From Polytrichum commune (Eukaryota > Streptophyta > Polytrichopsida > Polytrichales > Polytrichaceae), in the NCBI GenBank assembly GCA_950295325.1, contig CATNTY010000002.1:40001-104000 (forward strand): 64,000 nt of DNA, given 5' to 3'. Shown here in pieces: positions 22,043 through 31,762 of this stretch. Position 1 is the stretch's first letter, and each line of letters begins with the position of its first letter. The translations under genes and the position numbers were made by a program. The notes below the pieces were generated by a model. The model made no database searches, was not told the DNA's origin, and was given only the letters and a program-made list of their open reading frames with translations.

Positions 22043-22060
22043 AAGTAAGAGTAAGAGAAA

Positions 22061-22811
22061 GGCGGGTAGCGGGAATCGAACCCGCATCATTAGCTTGGAA
22101 GGCTAAGGGTTATAGTCGACATTTTATATTATTAACATCTCTATTTCAAAACCGAACATGAAACTTTAGCATCATACGGCTCCTTTATGAAATATAAAAA
22201 AATTAAAATTTTTCAATTCTATATTCAAATTTCTAAAAAATTATTTTTTACTAATTATTTTTTATTATATTGATATATCCATAACATCTATGTTAGTTTT
22301 TATATTTTAATATATAACTTTTTAGATGATCCTTTTAAAAATTTATTTTTTATTATTTCAAAATAGATTTTTAATTACCTCGTTCCTTATTCCTATTTAA
22401 ACTAATCATTAGGAGAATATTTTTTACCGGGTTTTTAATAAAGATATTAATAAATTTAGCAAACTAAATTTATTATTTTAAAACTAATTCGCTTTAAAGT
22501 TTTTTTATTCAATTAAAGATTTAGTTACGATAAAAAAAATATTTTTGGTTTTCTGTCCATAGATTTTAGCCAAAAAATATATAGATATATTTTTGAAAAC
22601 ATTCCGCGTTGCTTTTTTAAAATGCAAAAAAGTTTTGCAAATTTTAATTATTACAGGAATTATGCTTTTCCTATTTTATTTATAGGAAAGATTTTTAAAT
22701 CTTTTTAGAAATAAAGTTATCAATTAAGATTTTAAATGATCTTAAGATCCTTTAACTATACTTAAATTGATTATAGAACGAATCGCACTTTTACCACTAA
22801 ACTATACCCGC
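22061..22811 (-). tRNA. trnG-UCC: tRNA-Gly (UCC), split by a group II intron
   Basis: On the minus strand, exon 1 is 22811-22789 (23 nt, GCGGGTATAGTTTAGTGG and onward) and exon 2 is 22108-22061 (48 nt). The joined 71-nt tRNA has acceptor GCGGGTA paired with TACCCGC, anticodon TCC and a T arm with GGTTCGATTCC. The intron interrupts the D arm region, as is usual for this gene. Confidence 0.94.
22109..22788 (-). other. trnG-UCC: trnG-UCC group II intron
   Basis: The 680-nt intron starts GTGCG and ends CTATAAC on the minus strand. Domain V lies at about 22148-22182. It is nearly identical to domain V of ycf3 intron 1. No intron-encoded protein is present. Confidence 0.9.
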
Positions 22812-22820
22812 GTTAAAAAC

Positions 22821-22850
22821 ATTATACTATAAATTTTTATTTTCTGTCCA
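22821..22850 (-). promoter_or_regulatory. candidate promoter of trnG-UCC
   Basis: On the minus strand TGGACA (22850-22845) is followed after 18 nt by TATAAT (22826-22821). The tRNA starts 10 nt after the -10 box. This matches the bacterial-type promoter used by the plastid-encoded polymerase. Confidence 0.6.
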
Positions 22851-22945
22851 ATAATTTTTTAATTTTTTTTTTTATTTAAACTCCATCTCCGGAGATTTAA
22901 TAACTTAAAAAAAGCTATTTTATTTTCGGAGATGGCTTTGTGAAA

Positions 22946-23047
22946 TCATAAATTACCTTTACGAGCTGCTAATAAAGCAATAACCAATGGACCTGATGCG
23001 ACTATTAAAGCCAAAACAGTAAGCTGTGCAATAACTTCTAAATTCAT
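22946..23047 (-). CDS. psb30: photosystem II protein Psb30 (Ycf12)
   Basis: A 33-residue single-helix subunit of the photosystem II core. The start [20 protein letters not shown] and the end LAARKGNL match the family and its length. On the minus strand an AGAGAGGTTGATCC leader precedes the ATG. Angiosperms have lost this plastid gene, so its presence fits a bryophyte. It lies between trnG-UCC and psaM and is divergent from psaM. Confidence 0.95.
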   Translation of the reverse strand: MNLEVIAQLTVLALIVASGPLVIALLAARKGNL

Positions 23048-23306
23048 TCGGGATCAACCTCTCTGTTTTTTAATTGATGCTTATATAAAATCGAAAAAAA
23101 TAAATTTGATTTTTTTAAATAATTACAGTAAATAATTTTTATTAATTTTATTGAAAATATCTATAGCCATAAAGAATTAAGATCAGTACAATAGTAAAGA
23201 ACCTATTCACTAAAAAATAGATTTAAAATCATAAAAATCTATTAATTAGTAAAATTTCGGAATTCATTTATGGTTCATATTAGGAATTATTAGGAGAGAA
23301 AAAAAA

Positions 23307-23405
23307 ATGACATCGATTTCAGACGGTCAAATTATTGTAGCTCTTGTAAGTGCTTTTATAACGGGTATTTTAGCTTTGAGATTAGGTAAAGAATTATATC
23401 AATAA
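23307..23405 (+). CDS. psaM: photosystem I reaction centre subunit XII
   Basis: A 32-residue single-helix subunit of photosystem I. The start [17 protein letters not shown] and the end [11 protein letters not shown] are characteristic, and the length is normal. A strong TTAGGAGAG ribosome-binding site lies 14 nt before the ATG. PsaM is plastid-encoded in bryophytes and gymnosperms but lost from angiosperms. It is followed by a GC-rich hairpin. Confidence 0.95.
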   Translation: MTSISDGQIIVALVSAFITGILALRLGKELYQ

Positions 23406-23448
23406 TTTATCTATTTTTTATTTATTTATAACATTCGGAAAAAAAGCG

Positions 23449-23471
23449 GCCTGGCCAGTATCTGGCTAGGC
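23449..23471 (+). terminator. psaM 3' hairpin
   Basis: Nine-nt arms (23449-23457 and 23463-23471, GCCTGGCCA and TGGCTAGGC) pair with one mismatch. The stem is unusually GC-rich for this spacer and begins 44 nt after psaM. Confidence 0.55.
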
Positions 23472-23637
23472 TAAAACAAAATATAAGACTAATATAATTA
23501 AAAATACATTTTATATTTCTATTTTTATTTTAGTCTTTTTATACTATAAAATTATACATAATATAATATCATTATTATTTACATAGTATAGACTTCTACT
23601 TTAACACCATGTTAAAGTAAAAATAATTTTTTAACTT

Positions 23638-23725
23638 GGAGAGATGGCCGAGTGGATTAAAGCGGCGGATTGCTAATCCGTTGTACAATTTATTTGTACC
23701 GAGGGTTCGAATCCCTCTCTCTCCT
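23638..23725 (+). tRNA. trnS-GCU: tRNA-Ser (GCU)
   Basis: An 88-nt class II tRNA with a long variable arm. The acceptor GGAGAGA pairs with TCTCTCC, the anticodon loop contains GCT and the T arm has GGGTTCGAATCCC. From 23700 on, its 3' quarter and the following spacer are part of the 109-bp inverted repeat shared with trnS-UGA. Confidence 0.97.
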
Positions 23726-23808
23726 TTAACTTAGAAATCTTTACGAATTTAAAAAAGAATAAATTATTTCATATATTTTTCTAATATAAAAAAATAATAG
23801 AAAAATAT
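23700..23808 (+). repeat. 109-bp dispersed inverted repeat, copy 1
   Basis: This segment, the last 26 nt of trnS-GCU plus 83 nt of the spacer to psbI, matches the reverse complement of 43004-43112 at 107 of 109 positions. The differences are at 23770 and 23795. tRNA homology explains only the first quarter; the spacer part must reflect copying. Confidence 0.95.
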
Positions 23809-23818
23809 ATGAAATAAT

Positions 23819-23820
<2 letters not shown>
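23761..23820. terminator. 22-bp inverted repeat between trnS-GCU and psbI
   Basis: Arms 23761-23782 and 23799-23820 are perfectly complementary. trnS-GCU (+) and psbI (-) converge on this hairpin, which overlaps the psbI stop codon by two bases. Confidence 0.6.
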
Positions 23821-24478
<658 letters not shown>

Positions 24479-24655
24479 TTATCTAAAACTTACAGAAGCT
24501 TGCCAAACAAAAGCTAAAAGAAAGAAAAACAAAGGTATAATCGGCATTACATCTACAATTGGGTCAAAAACAGCATAAGCTTCAGGTAATTTAGCCAAAA
24601 TTATACCATTTAAATGAAAGGCGGTATCTAGATAAATATTGAATATAGCTAGCAT
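24479..24655 (-). CDS. psbK: photosystem II reaction centre protein K
   Basis: A single-helix subunit of photosystem II, 58 residues as encoded. The N-terminus [20 protein letters not shown] is the precursor part removed in other plants. The mature segment [20 protein letters not shown] and the C-terminal [10 protein letters not shown] are strongly conserved. The ATG is preceded on the minus strand by TTGGAGAACATAA, a ribosome-binding site. It is divergent from trnQ. Confidence 0.95.
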   Translation of the reverse strand: MLAIFNIYLDTAFHLNGIILAKLPEAYAVFDPIVDVMPIIPLFFFLLAFVWQASVSFR

Positions 24656-24869
24656 TTATGTTCTCCAATAAAATTTGTTATAATATAATATAATAAAACA
24701 TGAAAAAAACTTCATTAATTAATGAAAGCTCTTCGGTATATCTTACTATAGGTTCTATTAGCATCAAAGAGGTTATAGATTTTTACTAGTTGTTTTCTTG
24801 TTTATTTTATAACTCGTTGTTTAATCAAAATAAAATTAAGAAAAAATTTATTTAATATTATTGAAAAGA

Positions 24870-24898
24870 TTGACAAAATATTAATATCAAGATTTACT
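24870..24898 (+). promoter_or_regulatory. candidate promoter of trnQ
   Basis: TTGACA (24870-24875) is followed after 17 nt by TTTACT (24893-24898). The tRNA begins 16 nt later. Confidence 0.5.
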
Positions 24899-24913
24899 GG
24901 TAGTAGCTATTAA

Positions 24914-24985
24914 TGGGGCGTGGCCAAGTGGTAAGGCGCCAGGTTTTGGCCCTGTTATTCGGAGGTTCGAATCCTTCCGTCCCAG
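24914..24985 (+). tRNA. trnQ-UUG: tRNA-Gln (UUG)
   Basis: A 72-nt tRNA. The acceptor TGGGGCG pairs with CGTCCCA (one G-U pair), the anticodon loop has TTG and the T arm holds GGTTCGAATCC. It lies between psbK (divergent) and chlB. Confidence 0.97.
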
Positions 24986-25184
24986 ATTTAATATCTCTAA
25001 TAAATAAATAAAAAGAAGATAAAAAAAAATTTACTGAAAATATTATTTGTATATTAAAATTAATCTATCGTAGTAAAAATTAAATATTATAACAATTATA
25101 TAATATGGCAAAGGTTTTTTCTATGGTGTAGAATAAAAAAGATCATATTTTTAATTATTGAAATTTGAAGAGAGATTATTATTT

Positions 25185-26717
25185 ATGAAATTAGCTTATT
25201 GGATGTATGCTGGACCTGCTCATATTGGAACTCTCCGAGTAGCTAGTTCTTTTAAAAATGTTCATGCTATTATGCATGCTCCTTTAGGAGATGATTACTT
25301 TAATGTAATGCGCTCTATGTTAGAAAGAGAAAGAGATTTTACTCCTGTAACTGCTAGTATAGTAGATCGTCATGTATTAGCACGTGGATCTCAAGAAAAA
25401 GTAGTTGACAATATAGTTCGAAAAGATAAAGAAGAATGCCCAAATTTGATTATATTAACACCCACATGTACTTCTAGTATTTTACAAGAAGATTTACAAA
25501 ATTTTGTAGATAGAGCATCTCTTATTTCCAATTCAGATGTAATTTTGGCAGATGTAAATCATTATCGCGTTAATGAACTTCAAGCTGCTGATAGAACTTT
25601 AGAACAAGTAGTACGCTATTATTTAGAAAAAGCTCATAAAGAAGGAACATTAGATCAATCTATAACAAAAGAACCTTCTGCAAATATCATTGGAATTTTC
25701 ACATTAGGTTTTCATAATCAACATGATTGTCGTGAATTAAAACGTTTATTACAAGATTTAAATATTAAAATTAATCAAGTAATTCCTGAAGGTGGATCTG
25801 TACAAGATCTTCAAAATTTACCAAAAGCTTGGTTTAATTTAGTTCCTTATCGTGAAGTAGGTTTAATGACAGCAATTTATTTAGAAAAAAATTTTGGAAT
25901 GCCTTACATATCTACAACACCTATGGGAATTGTCGATATAGCTGAATGTATTCGACAAATACAGAAACATGTTAATAATTTGGCTTTAAATAAAACATTT
26001 AATTATGAATCTTATATTGATCAGCAGACAAGATTTGTTTCCCAAGCTGCTTGGTTTTCACGATCTATTGATTGTCAGAATTTAACAGGAAAAAAAGCAG
26101 TTGTTTTTGGAGATGCAACTCATGCTGCTTCAATAACTAGAATACTTGCTAGAGAAATGGGAATTCGTGTTAGTTGTACAGGCACTTATTGTAAACATGA
26201 TGAAGAATGGTTTAAAGAACAAGTTAAAGGATTTTGTGACGAAATATTAATTACAGATAATCATACTGAAGTAGGGGATATGATTGCTCGTATAGAACCA
26301 TCTGCTATATTTGGTACTCAAATGGAACGTCACATTGGCAAACGTCTTGATATTCCCTGTGGAGTTATTTCTTCACCAGTTCATATTCAAAATTTTCCTT
26401 TAGGATATCGACCTTTTTTAGGTTATGAAGGTACTAATCAAATAGCAGATTTGATTTATAATTCTTTTACTTTAGGTATGGAAGATCATCTTTTAGAAAT
26501 TTTTGGTGGTCATGATACAAAAGAAGTAATTACTAAATCACTTTCAACAGATACTGATTTAACTTGGAATTATGAAAGTCAATTGGAATTAAATAAAATT
26601 CCCGGTTTTGTTAGAGGTAAAATCAAAAGAAATACTGAAAAATTTGCACGACAAAATAATATTACAAATATTACTGTTGAAATAATGTACGCTGCTAAAG
26701 AAGCATTAAGTGCTTAG
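25185..26717 (+). CDS. chlB: light-independent protochlorophyllide reductase subunit B
   Basis: ChlB with ChlN forms the nitrogenase-like catalytic component that reduces protochlorophyllide to chlorophyllide in the dark in the stroma; ChlL is the electron donor. From the ATG at 25185 the protein is 510 residues, near the family length. It starts [20 protein letters not shown]; an in-frame ATG 27 nt upstream adds residues without homology. Aspartate 36 in the motif APLGDDYF matches the unusual iron-sulfur ligand of ChlB, and [12 protein letters not shown] carries a conserved cysteine. Angiosperms lack this gene. It lies between trnQ and trnK. Partners chlN and chlL are not in the window. Confidence 0.97.
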   Translation: MKLAYWMYAGPAHIGTLRVASSFKNVHAIMHAPLGDDYFNVMRSMLERERDFTPVTASIVDRHVLARGSQEKVVDNIVRKDKEECPNLIILTPTCTSSILQEDLQNFVDRASLISNSDVILADVNHYRVNELQAADRTLEQVVRYYLEKAHKEGTLDQSITKEPSANIIGIFTLGFHNQHDCRELKRLLQDLNIKINQVIPEGGSVQDLQNLPKAWFNLVPYREVGLMTAIYLEKNFGMPYISTTPMGIVDIAECIRQIQKHVNNLALNKTFNYESYIDQQTRFVSQAAWFSRSIDCQNLTGKKAVVFGDATHAASITRILAREMGIRVSCTGTYCKHDEEWFKEQVKGFCDEILITDNHTEVGDMIARIEPSAIFGTQMERHIGKRLDIPCGVISSPVHIQNFPLGYRPFLGYEGTNQIADLIYNSFTLGMEDHLLEIFGGHDTKEVITKSLSTDTDLTWNYESQLELNKIPGFVRGKIKRNTEKFARQNNITNITVEIMYAAKEALSA

Positions 26718-26928
26718 AAAATTTGGAAGTAAAAATATAATTACGAAGAAAAAAATCTTTTTCTTTTTTTTTATTAACTCACAAAAATAAAATTTTTAAT
26801 AAAGTATAATAAAAAATAAAAAAATTTAATAAATAAAAAAACGTTATATTTATATATGCGCATTTAAAAAAAAGTTATTAAAAAAGAAAATATTTGAATA
26901 AATTAAACGTAAATTTTAGGAGAAATTT

Positions 26929-27099
26929 ATGAGTCCCCTTTTTGGTCCTATTCAATTGTTGTTTTACTATCCATTTTTTTTCCTTTCTTTATATATCTAT
27001 TTAGTTTTTCTTATTCCAATTAAAAATACTCTTAATATTAGCAATATTTTTTATTTTCTTGTAGATTCTATAAAAAATAAATTGGATTTAAATAAATAA
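26929..27099 (+). CDS. unassigned 56-codon reading frame between chlB and trnK
   Basis: I do not recognise this small protein with confidence. It starts MSPLFGPIQLLFYYPFFFLS, has one hydrophobic segment (about residues 8-30) that could span a membrane, and ends in a polar tail. A strong TTAGGAG ribosome-binding site lies 8 nt before the ATG, and a 25-bp perfect hairpin begins 11 nt after the stop, so it looks like a real transcription unit. It lies on the strand and in the place where vascular plants carry rps16, between trnK and trnQ. The tail PIKNTLNISNIFYFL recalls the S16 motif PIKNQTYLNVPAILYFL, but composition bias could produce this by chance. Alternatives: a lineage-specific membrane peptide, a relic of rps16, or an unused frame. 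Confidence 0.55.
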   Translation: MSPLFGPIQLLFYYPFFFLSLYIYLVFLIPIKNTLNISNIFYFLVDSIKNKLDLNK

Positions 27100-27109
27100 A
27101 AAAATAGTT

Positions 27110-27162
27110 TAATAAAATGATAAGCTTTTTTATTTTTAATAAAAAAGCTTATCATTTTATTA
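27110..27162 (+). terminator. 25-bp perfect inverted repeat after the 56-codon frame
   Basis: Arms 27110-27134 and 27138-27162 are perfectly complementary with a 3-nt loop. It lies directly after the unassigned frame and before the trnK promoter, a typical terminator position. Confidence 0.65.
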
Positions 27163-27226
27163 AAAAAAGAAAATAATTAAATTTATTAATAAAAAAATAA
27201 AAATTATATTTTAGTTTCATTTGGCA

Positions 27227-27255
27227 TTGACAAAAATAATTTATTAACATATAAT
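27227..27255 (+). promoter_or_regulatory. consensus promoter upstream of trnK-matK
   Basis: TTGACA (27227-27232) and TATAAT (27250-27255) are separated by 17 nt, an exact match to the bacterial sigma-70 consensus. trnK exon 1 begins 131 nt after the -10 box. Confidence 0.65.
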
Positions 27256-27422
27256 TACTTTAATGTTTTTTACTATTTCTTAACTATATTAATTTTTTAT
27301 AAATTTTTTTTATTTTTGTGAAAATCTTGTCTATAAAAAAAAAATAAAAAAAAACACAAAAATACTTAATCAATTTATAAAATAAGGGTTGCTAACTCAA
27401 TGGTAGAGTACTCGGCTTTTAA

Positions 27423-29753
27423 GTGCGACTAAAAAATTTAATACATTTAGATGACTAATAAATTCATCCAAACTATTGACAGGTTTGTAAGACTACGACT
27501 TATCTCAAAAAGAAATTTATTAGAAAAAATAGCATGTCGTTTTTTATTCCAATAAAATTTTATTTTAGATCGGAAAATTAATGGATAAGGCTAAATGCTT
27601 GAATCAAAAGTAAAACCAGAAGAACGAGCTTCTGTTCAAAAATTATAAAAAAATATATATATATTCTATTTTGAACTCTTTTTGTTAATTAAAAGTTAGA
27701 AGCAAATTAACAGTCACTATAAAAGAGGTTTAACTCTATATAGAGTTTTTTTTACTAAAATGAATCCTAAATATTAAAAAAATGTAAATAAATTACCAGT
27801 GTGCTGACTAAAAATTAAATAAATTTTTTTATTTTAAAAGTCAGGAGAGCAATCAAATCAATTTTATAAAAAACTAAAAAATAAATTTTTGGTTAATAAA
27901 AGAAATAAACTAATTAAAATAAAAAAAATTCTATAAATTTTTAGAAATTCATTAATATTTACTTGGTTTTATTCTTATAATAGATTGCACTATGTACCAT
28001 TTTATATTCTAAGAGGTTACTCCTATGAGAACCATAGCTGAAGTTTTATTTAAGATTGAGAAGTTACAAAAAATTAAACAAAAAAATTTATGGAAAAACC
28101 GTTTTTTATATTCACTTTTATTTCAAGATGATCTTTATGCAATTGCTTATAATCGTTTTTTAAATAAAATGAATTTGAAAAAAATAGAAAATTCAAATTT
28201 AAACGAAAATTTTAGTTTTTTCATATTAAAACGTTTAATTCATAAAATACGTTACGAAAAAAATTTACAAAATTCGAAGACAAAGTTTAATAAATTTTTG
28301 GATACTAATCACCATAGTAATTTTTATTCAAGAGCACTTCGGGAAGGAGTTACTGTAATTTTAGAAAATTATTTTTTTATACAGGTAAAAAGACCTTTTA
28401 TAAAAAAATTTCAAGAGTGGACTAGTTTTCAATCTATTCATTCTGTATTTCCATTTATAGAAGATAACTTTTTACATTCAAATTATATTCTTAATACAAA
28501 AATCCCTTATTTTATTCATCCAGAACTTCTTATTCGAATTTTCCGTCAACGTATTCAAGATGCTTCTTTTCTACATTTATTACGATTTCTTTTTTATAAA
28601 AATAAAAAGTTAATTATTTTAGATACAAGTTTTTTTTTTTATGAAAAAGAAATGACTAGATTATCACTATTTTTATGGCATTCTCATATCTATGAATTAG
28701 AATTTTTTTTAGCTGATTTATGGAAAGATTTTAATTATTTTAAATCATTATCTTATTTAACCTTACTTGAGCAAGCTAATTGTACTAAAAAAATTAAACA
28801 TGTTGTAAACCCTTTATGGGTTAAATCTCAGTTTTTTTTTTACAAAAAAAAAATATCTTTTCATTACGTAAGATATGAAAATAATTATATTTTAGCAATT
28901 AAAAGTCCTAACTATTTAGCAGAGAAATGGAAAATTTTTTTTTTCAAATTTTTAAAATATTATCTTCATTTTTTAATTAAGCCATATAGAATATCGATAA
29001 AAAAAGTTTCTAAAAATTGCTTTTCGTTTTTAGGATATATTTTTAGTATTGAAACAAAAACAATTCTGATTCGAACTAAAATGTTGAATGATTTATTCAA
29101 AAATAATCTTGCTAATAAAAAAGTTTATTTTATTACTCCAATCTTATCAATAATTGGATTATTAGCTAAAGAAAAATTTTGTAATACGTTAGGACATCCT
29201 ATTAGTAAATTAGCTTGGACTACTTTGAGAGATGATGAAATTTTTAATCGTTTTAATCAAATTTGGAAAAATATTTTTTATTACTATAGTGGATGCATAG
29301 ATAGAAAAAATGTATATCAAATACAATATATACTTCGCTTTTCATGTGCTAAAACATTAGCTTGTAAACATAAAAGTACAATACGTTTTGTATGGAAAGA
29401 ACATAATTCTAATTCTTTTGCAAAATCTTTTTTTTTCAAAAAACAAGAATTAATTTGCTTAGGATTTTCTAAAATGTATCCTTTTGTAAAAAAATTTTGG
29501 TATCTTGATATTATTCAAATAAATTATTTGGCAAGTTCATTACATAAAAAGAATAATAATTAAAGGAATTTTTTTAACTAATTAAAAACTTTATCTTCAT
29601 CAAATAATCACTAAAAAGTAATCTTATAAAAAAAATAAAATTTATTATAAAATAAAGACATAGAGAAAGCCGTGTGCAATTAAAATTGCAAGCACGGTTT
29701 GGGAAGAGGTGATTTTATTTTAACAAAAGTAAAATAGATTCATCCACTTTCAT
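27423..29753 (+). other. trnK-UUU: trnK group IIA intron
   Basis: The 2331-nt intron begins GTGCG and ends TTTCAT. Domain V is at about 29666-29700 (AAAGCCGTGTG at its start, AAGCACGGTTT at its end). The matK frame occupies 28025-29563, in the domain IV position usual for intron-encoded maturases. The 600 nt before matK hold intron domains I-III. Confidence 0.93.
28025..29563 (+). CDS. matK: intron maturase K
   Basis: MatK is a group II intron splicing factor for trnK and several other plastid introns, with a degenerate reverse transcriptase region and a C-terminal maturase domain X. The frame is intact over 512 residues, a usual land-plant length. The N-terminus MRTIAEVLFKIEKLQ and the FLYSLLFQDDLYAIAYNRFL motif (about residues 27-46) identify the family. 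The domain X stretch SKLAWTTLRDDEIFNRFNQI is recognisable near residue 395. An AGAGGTTACTCCT leader precedes the ATG. It is rich in Phe, Lys, Ile and Asn. It is longer than the 370-codon matK I recall for Marchantia polymorpha. Confidence 0.96.
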   Translation: MRTIAEVLFKIEKLQKIKQKNLWKNRFLYSLLFQDDLYAIAYNRFLNKMNLKKIENSNLNENFSFFILKRLIHKIRYEKNLQNSKTKFNKFLDTNHHSNFYSRALREGVTVILENYFFIQVKRPFIKKFQEWTSFQSIHSVFPFIEDNFLHSNYILNTKIPYFIHPELLIRIFRQRIQDASFLHLLRFLFYKNKKLIILDTSFFFYEKEMTRLSLFLWHSHIYELEFFLADLWKDFNYFKSLSYLTLLEQANCTKKIKHVVNPLWVKSQFFFYKKKISFHYVRYENNYILAIKSPNYLAEKWKIFFFKFLKYYLHFLIKPYRISIKKVSKNCFSFLGYIFSIETKTILIRTKMLNDLFKNNLANKKVYFITPILSIIGLLAKEKFCNTLGHPISKLAWTTLRDDEIFNRFNQIWKNIFYYYSGCIDRKNVYQIQYILRFSCAKTLACKHKSTIRFVWKEHNSNSFAKSFFFKKQELICLGFSKMYPFVKKFWYLDIIQINYLASSLHKKNNN

Positions 29754-29964
29754 CCGACGAGTTCCGGGTTCGAGCCCCGGGCAACCCAAATTTTTTGTAT
29801 AAATCTAAAATTTATATCTACTTTTTCTATTTATATACATAAATAGAAAAATAGATATATAAATGCATATAAAATAAAAAAAGTATTTAAATTCGCATTC
29901 TAATAATTATAAAAAATATATTATTATAAGTTAAATAAAAAAATATTTAAATTTTAAAGATCAG

Positions 29965-31117
<1,153 letters not shown>

Positions 31118-31230
31118 TATTTTTATTAGCTTTTCTTTTATTATTAAAAAAAATTATAATAAAAATAATAACTCGGTCAAAATCTTAAAAATGAAAAAAA
31201 TTTAAGATAAGGATAACAACTTATGAAAAA

Positions 31231-31269
31231 AGAATGACCTTAGAGACTTAAAATCTCTAAGGTCATTCT
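31231..31269 (+). terminator. psbA 3' hairpin
   Basis: Arms 31231-31246 and 31254-31269 pair perfectly over 16 nt around a 7-nt loop. The psbA 3' end stem-loop is well known in plastids. Confidence 0.8.
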
Positions 31270-31300
31270 TTATATATATATACATATTTTTTTGAAAAAT

Positions 31301-31375
31301 GGCGGACGTGGCCAAGTGGATTAAGGCAGTGGATTGTGGATCCACCACGCGCGGGTTCAATTCCCGTCGTTCGCC
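31301..31375 (+). tRNA. trnH-GUG: tRNA-His (GUG)
   Basis: A 75-nt tRNA including an encoded G at position -1 that pairs with C73. The anticodon loop contains GTG and the T arm has GGTTCAATTCC. It follows psbA on the same strand, as in other land plants. Confidence 0.97.
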
Positions 31376-31762
31376 CATCTTAAATAGACTTAAGTTTTTT
31401 ATTTTATTAAATAATAAATTTTATTTAATAAGAACTATTATAATTTTAAAAATTAATTAAATTTTTTATTAGTTGACGAAACCTTTTCTTTGTGTCATCA
31501 TAAATAAGATGATATAGATATATTAAATAAAAAAAAAAAAAGAAAAATTAAATTCGGTTAGAATAATAATATTTTACTTTTATTAATAAAAAAAATATTT
31601 AATATTAGCTATTAAAATGAAAAAACTATGGTTATTTCTCAATAAATTTATTATTGTTCTATTAAAAAAAAACTTAAATTTTTAAAGTTATTCAATGAAA
31701 TTTCCATATAAAAATAAAAAATCTATTTATTAGAAAGTTTTATCTAACTGCTGTAAAAAAAA
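31376..31762. other. trnH-ycf2 spacer
   Basis: A 387-nt AT-rich spacer with A and T homopolymer runs. No reading frame, tRNA or convincing promoter is seen. Confidence 0.7.

Larger units (their letters stand above)
27386..29788 (+). tRNA. trnK-UUU: tRNA-Lys (UUU), split by a group II intron containing matK
   Basis: Exon 1 is 27386-27422 (37 nt, GGGTTGCTAACTCAATGG and onward, ending in the anticodon TTT) and exon 2 is 29754-29788 (35 nt). The joined 72-nt tRNA pairs GGGTTGC with GCAACCC, and the T arm has GGTTCGAGCC. The exon sizes equal those in vascular plants. matK is encoded in the intron, and psbA follows. Confidence 0.95.
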
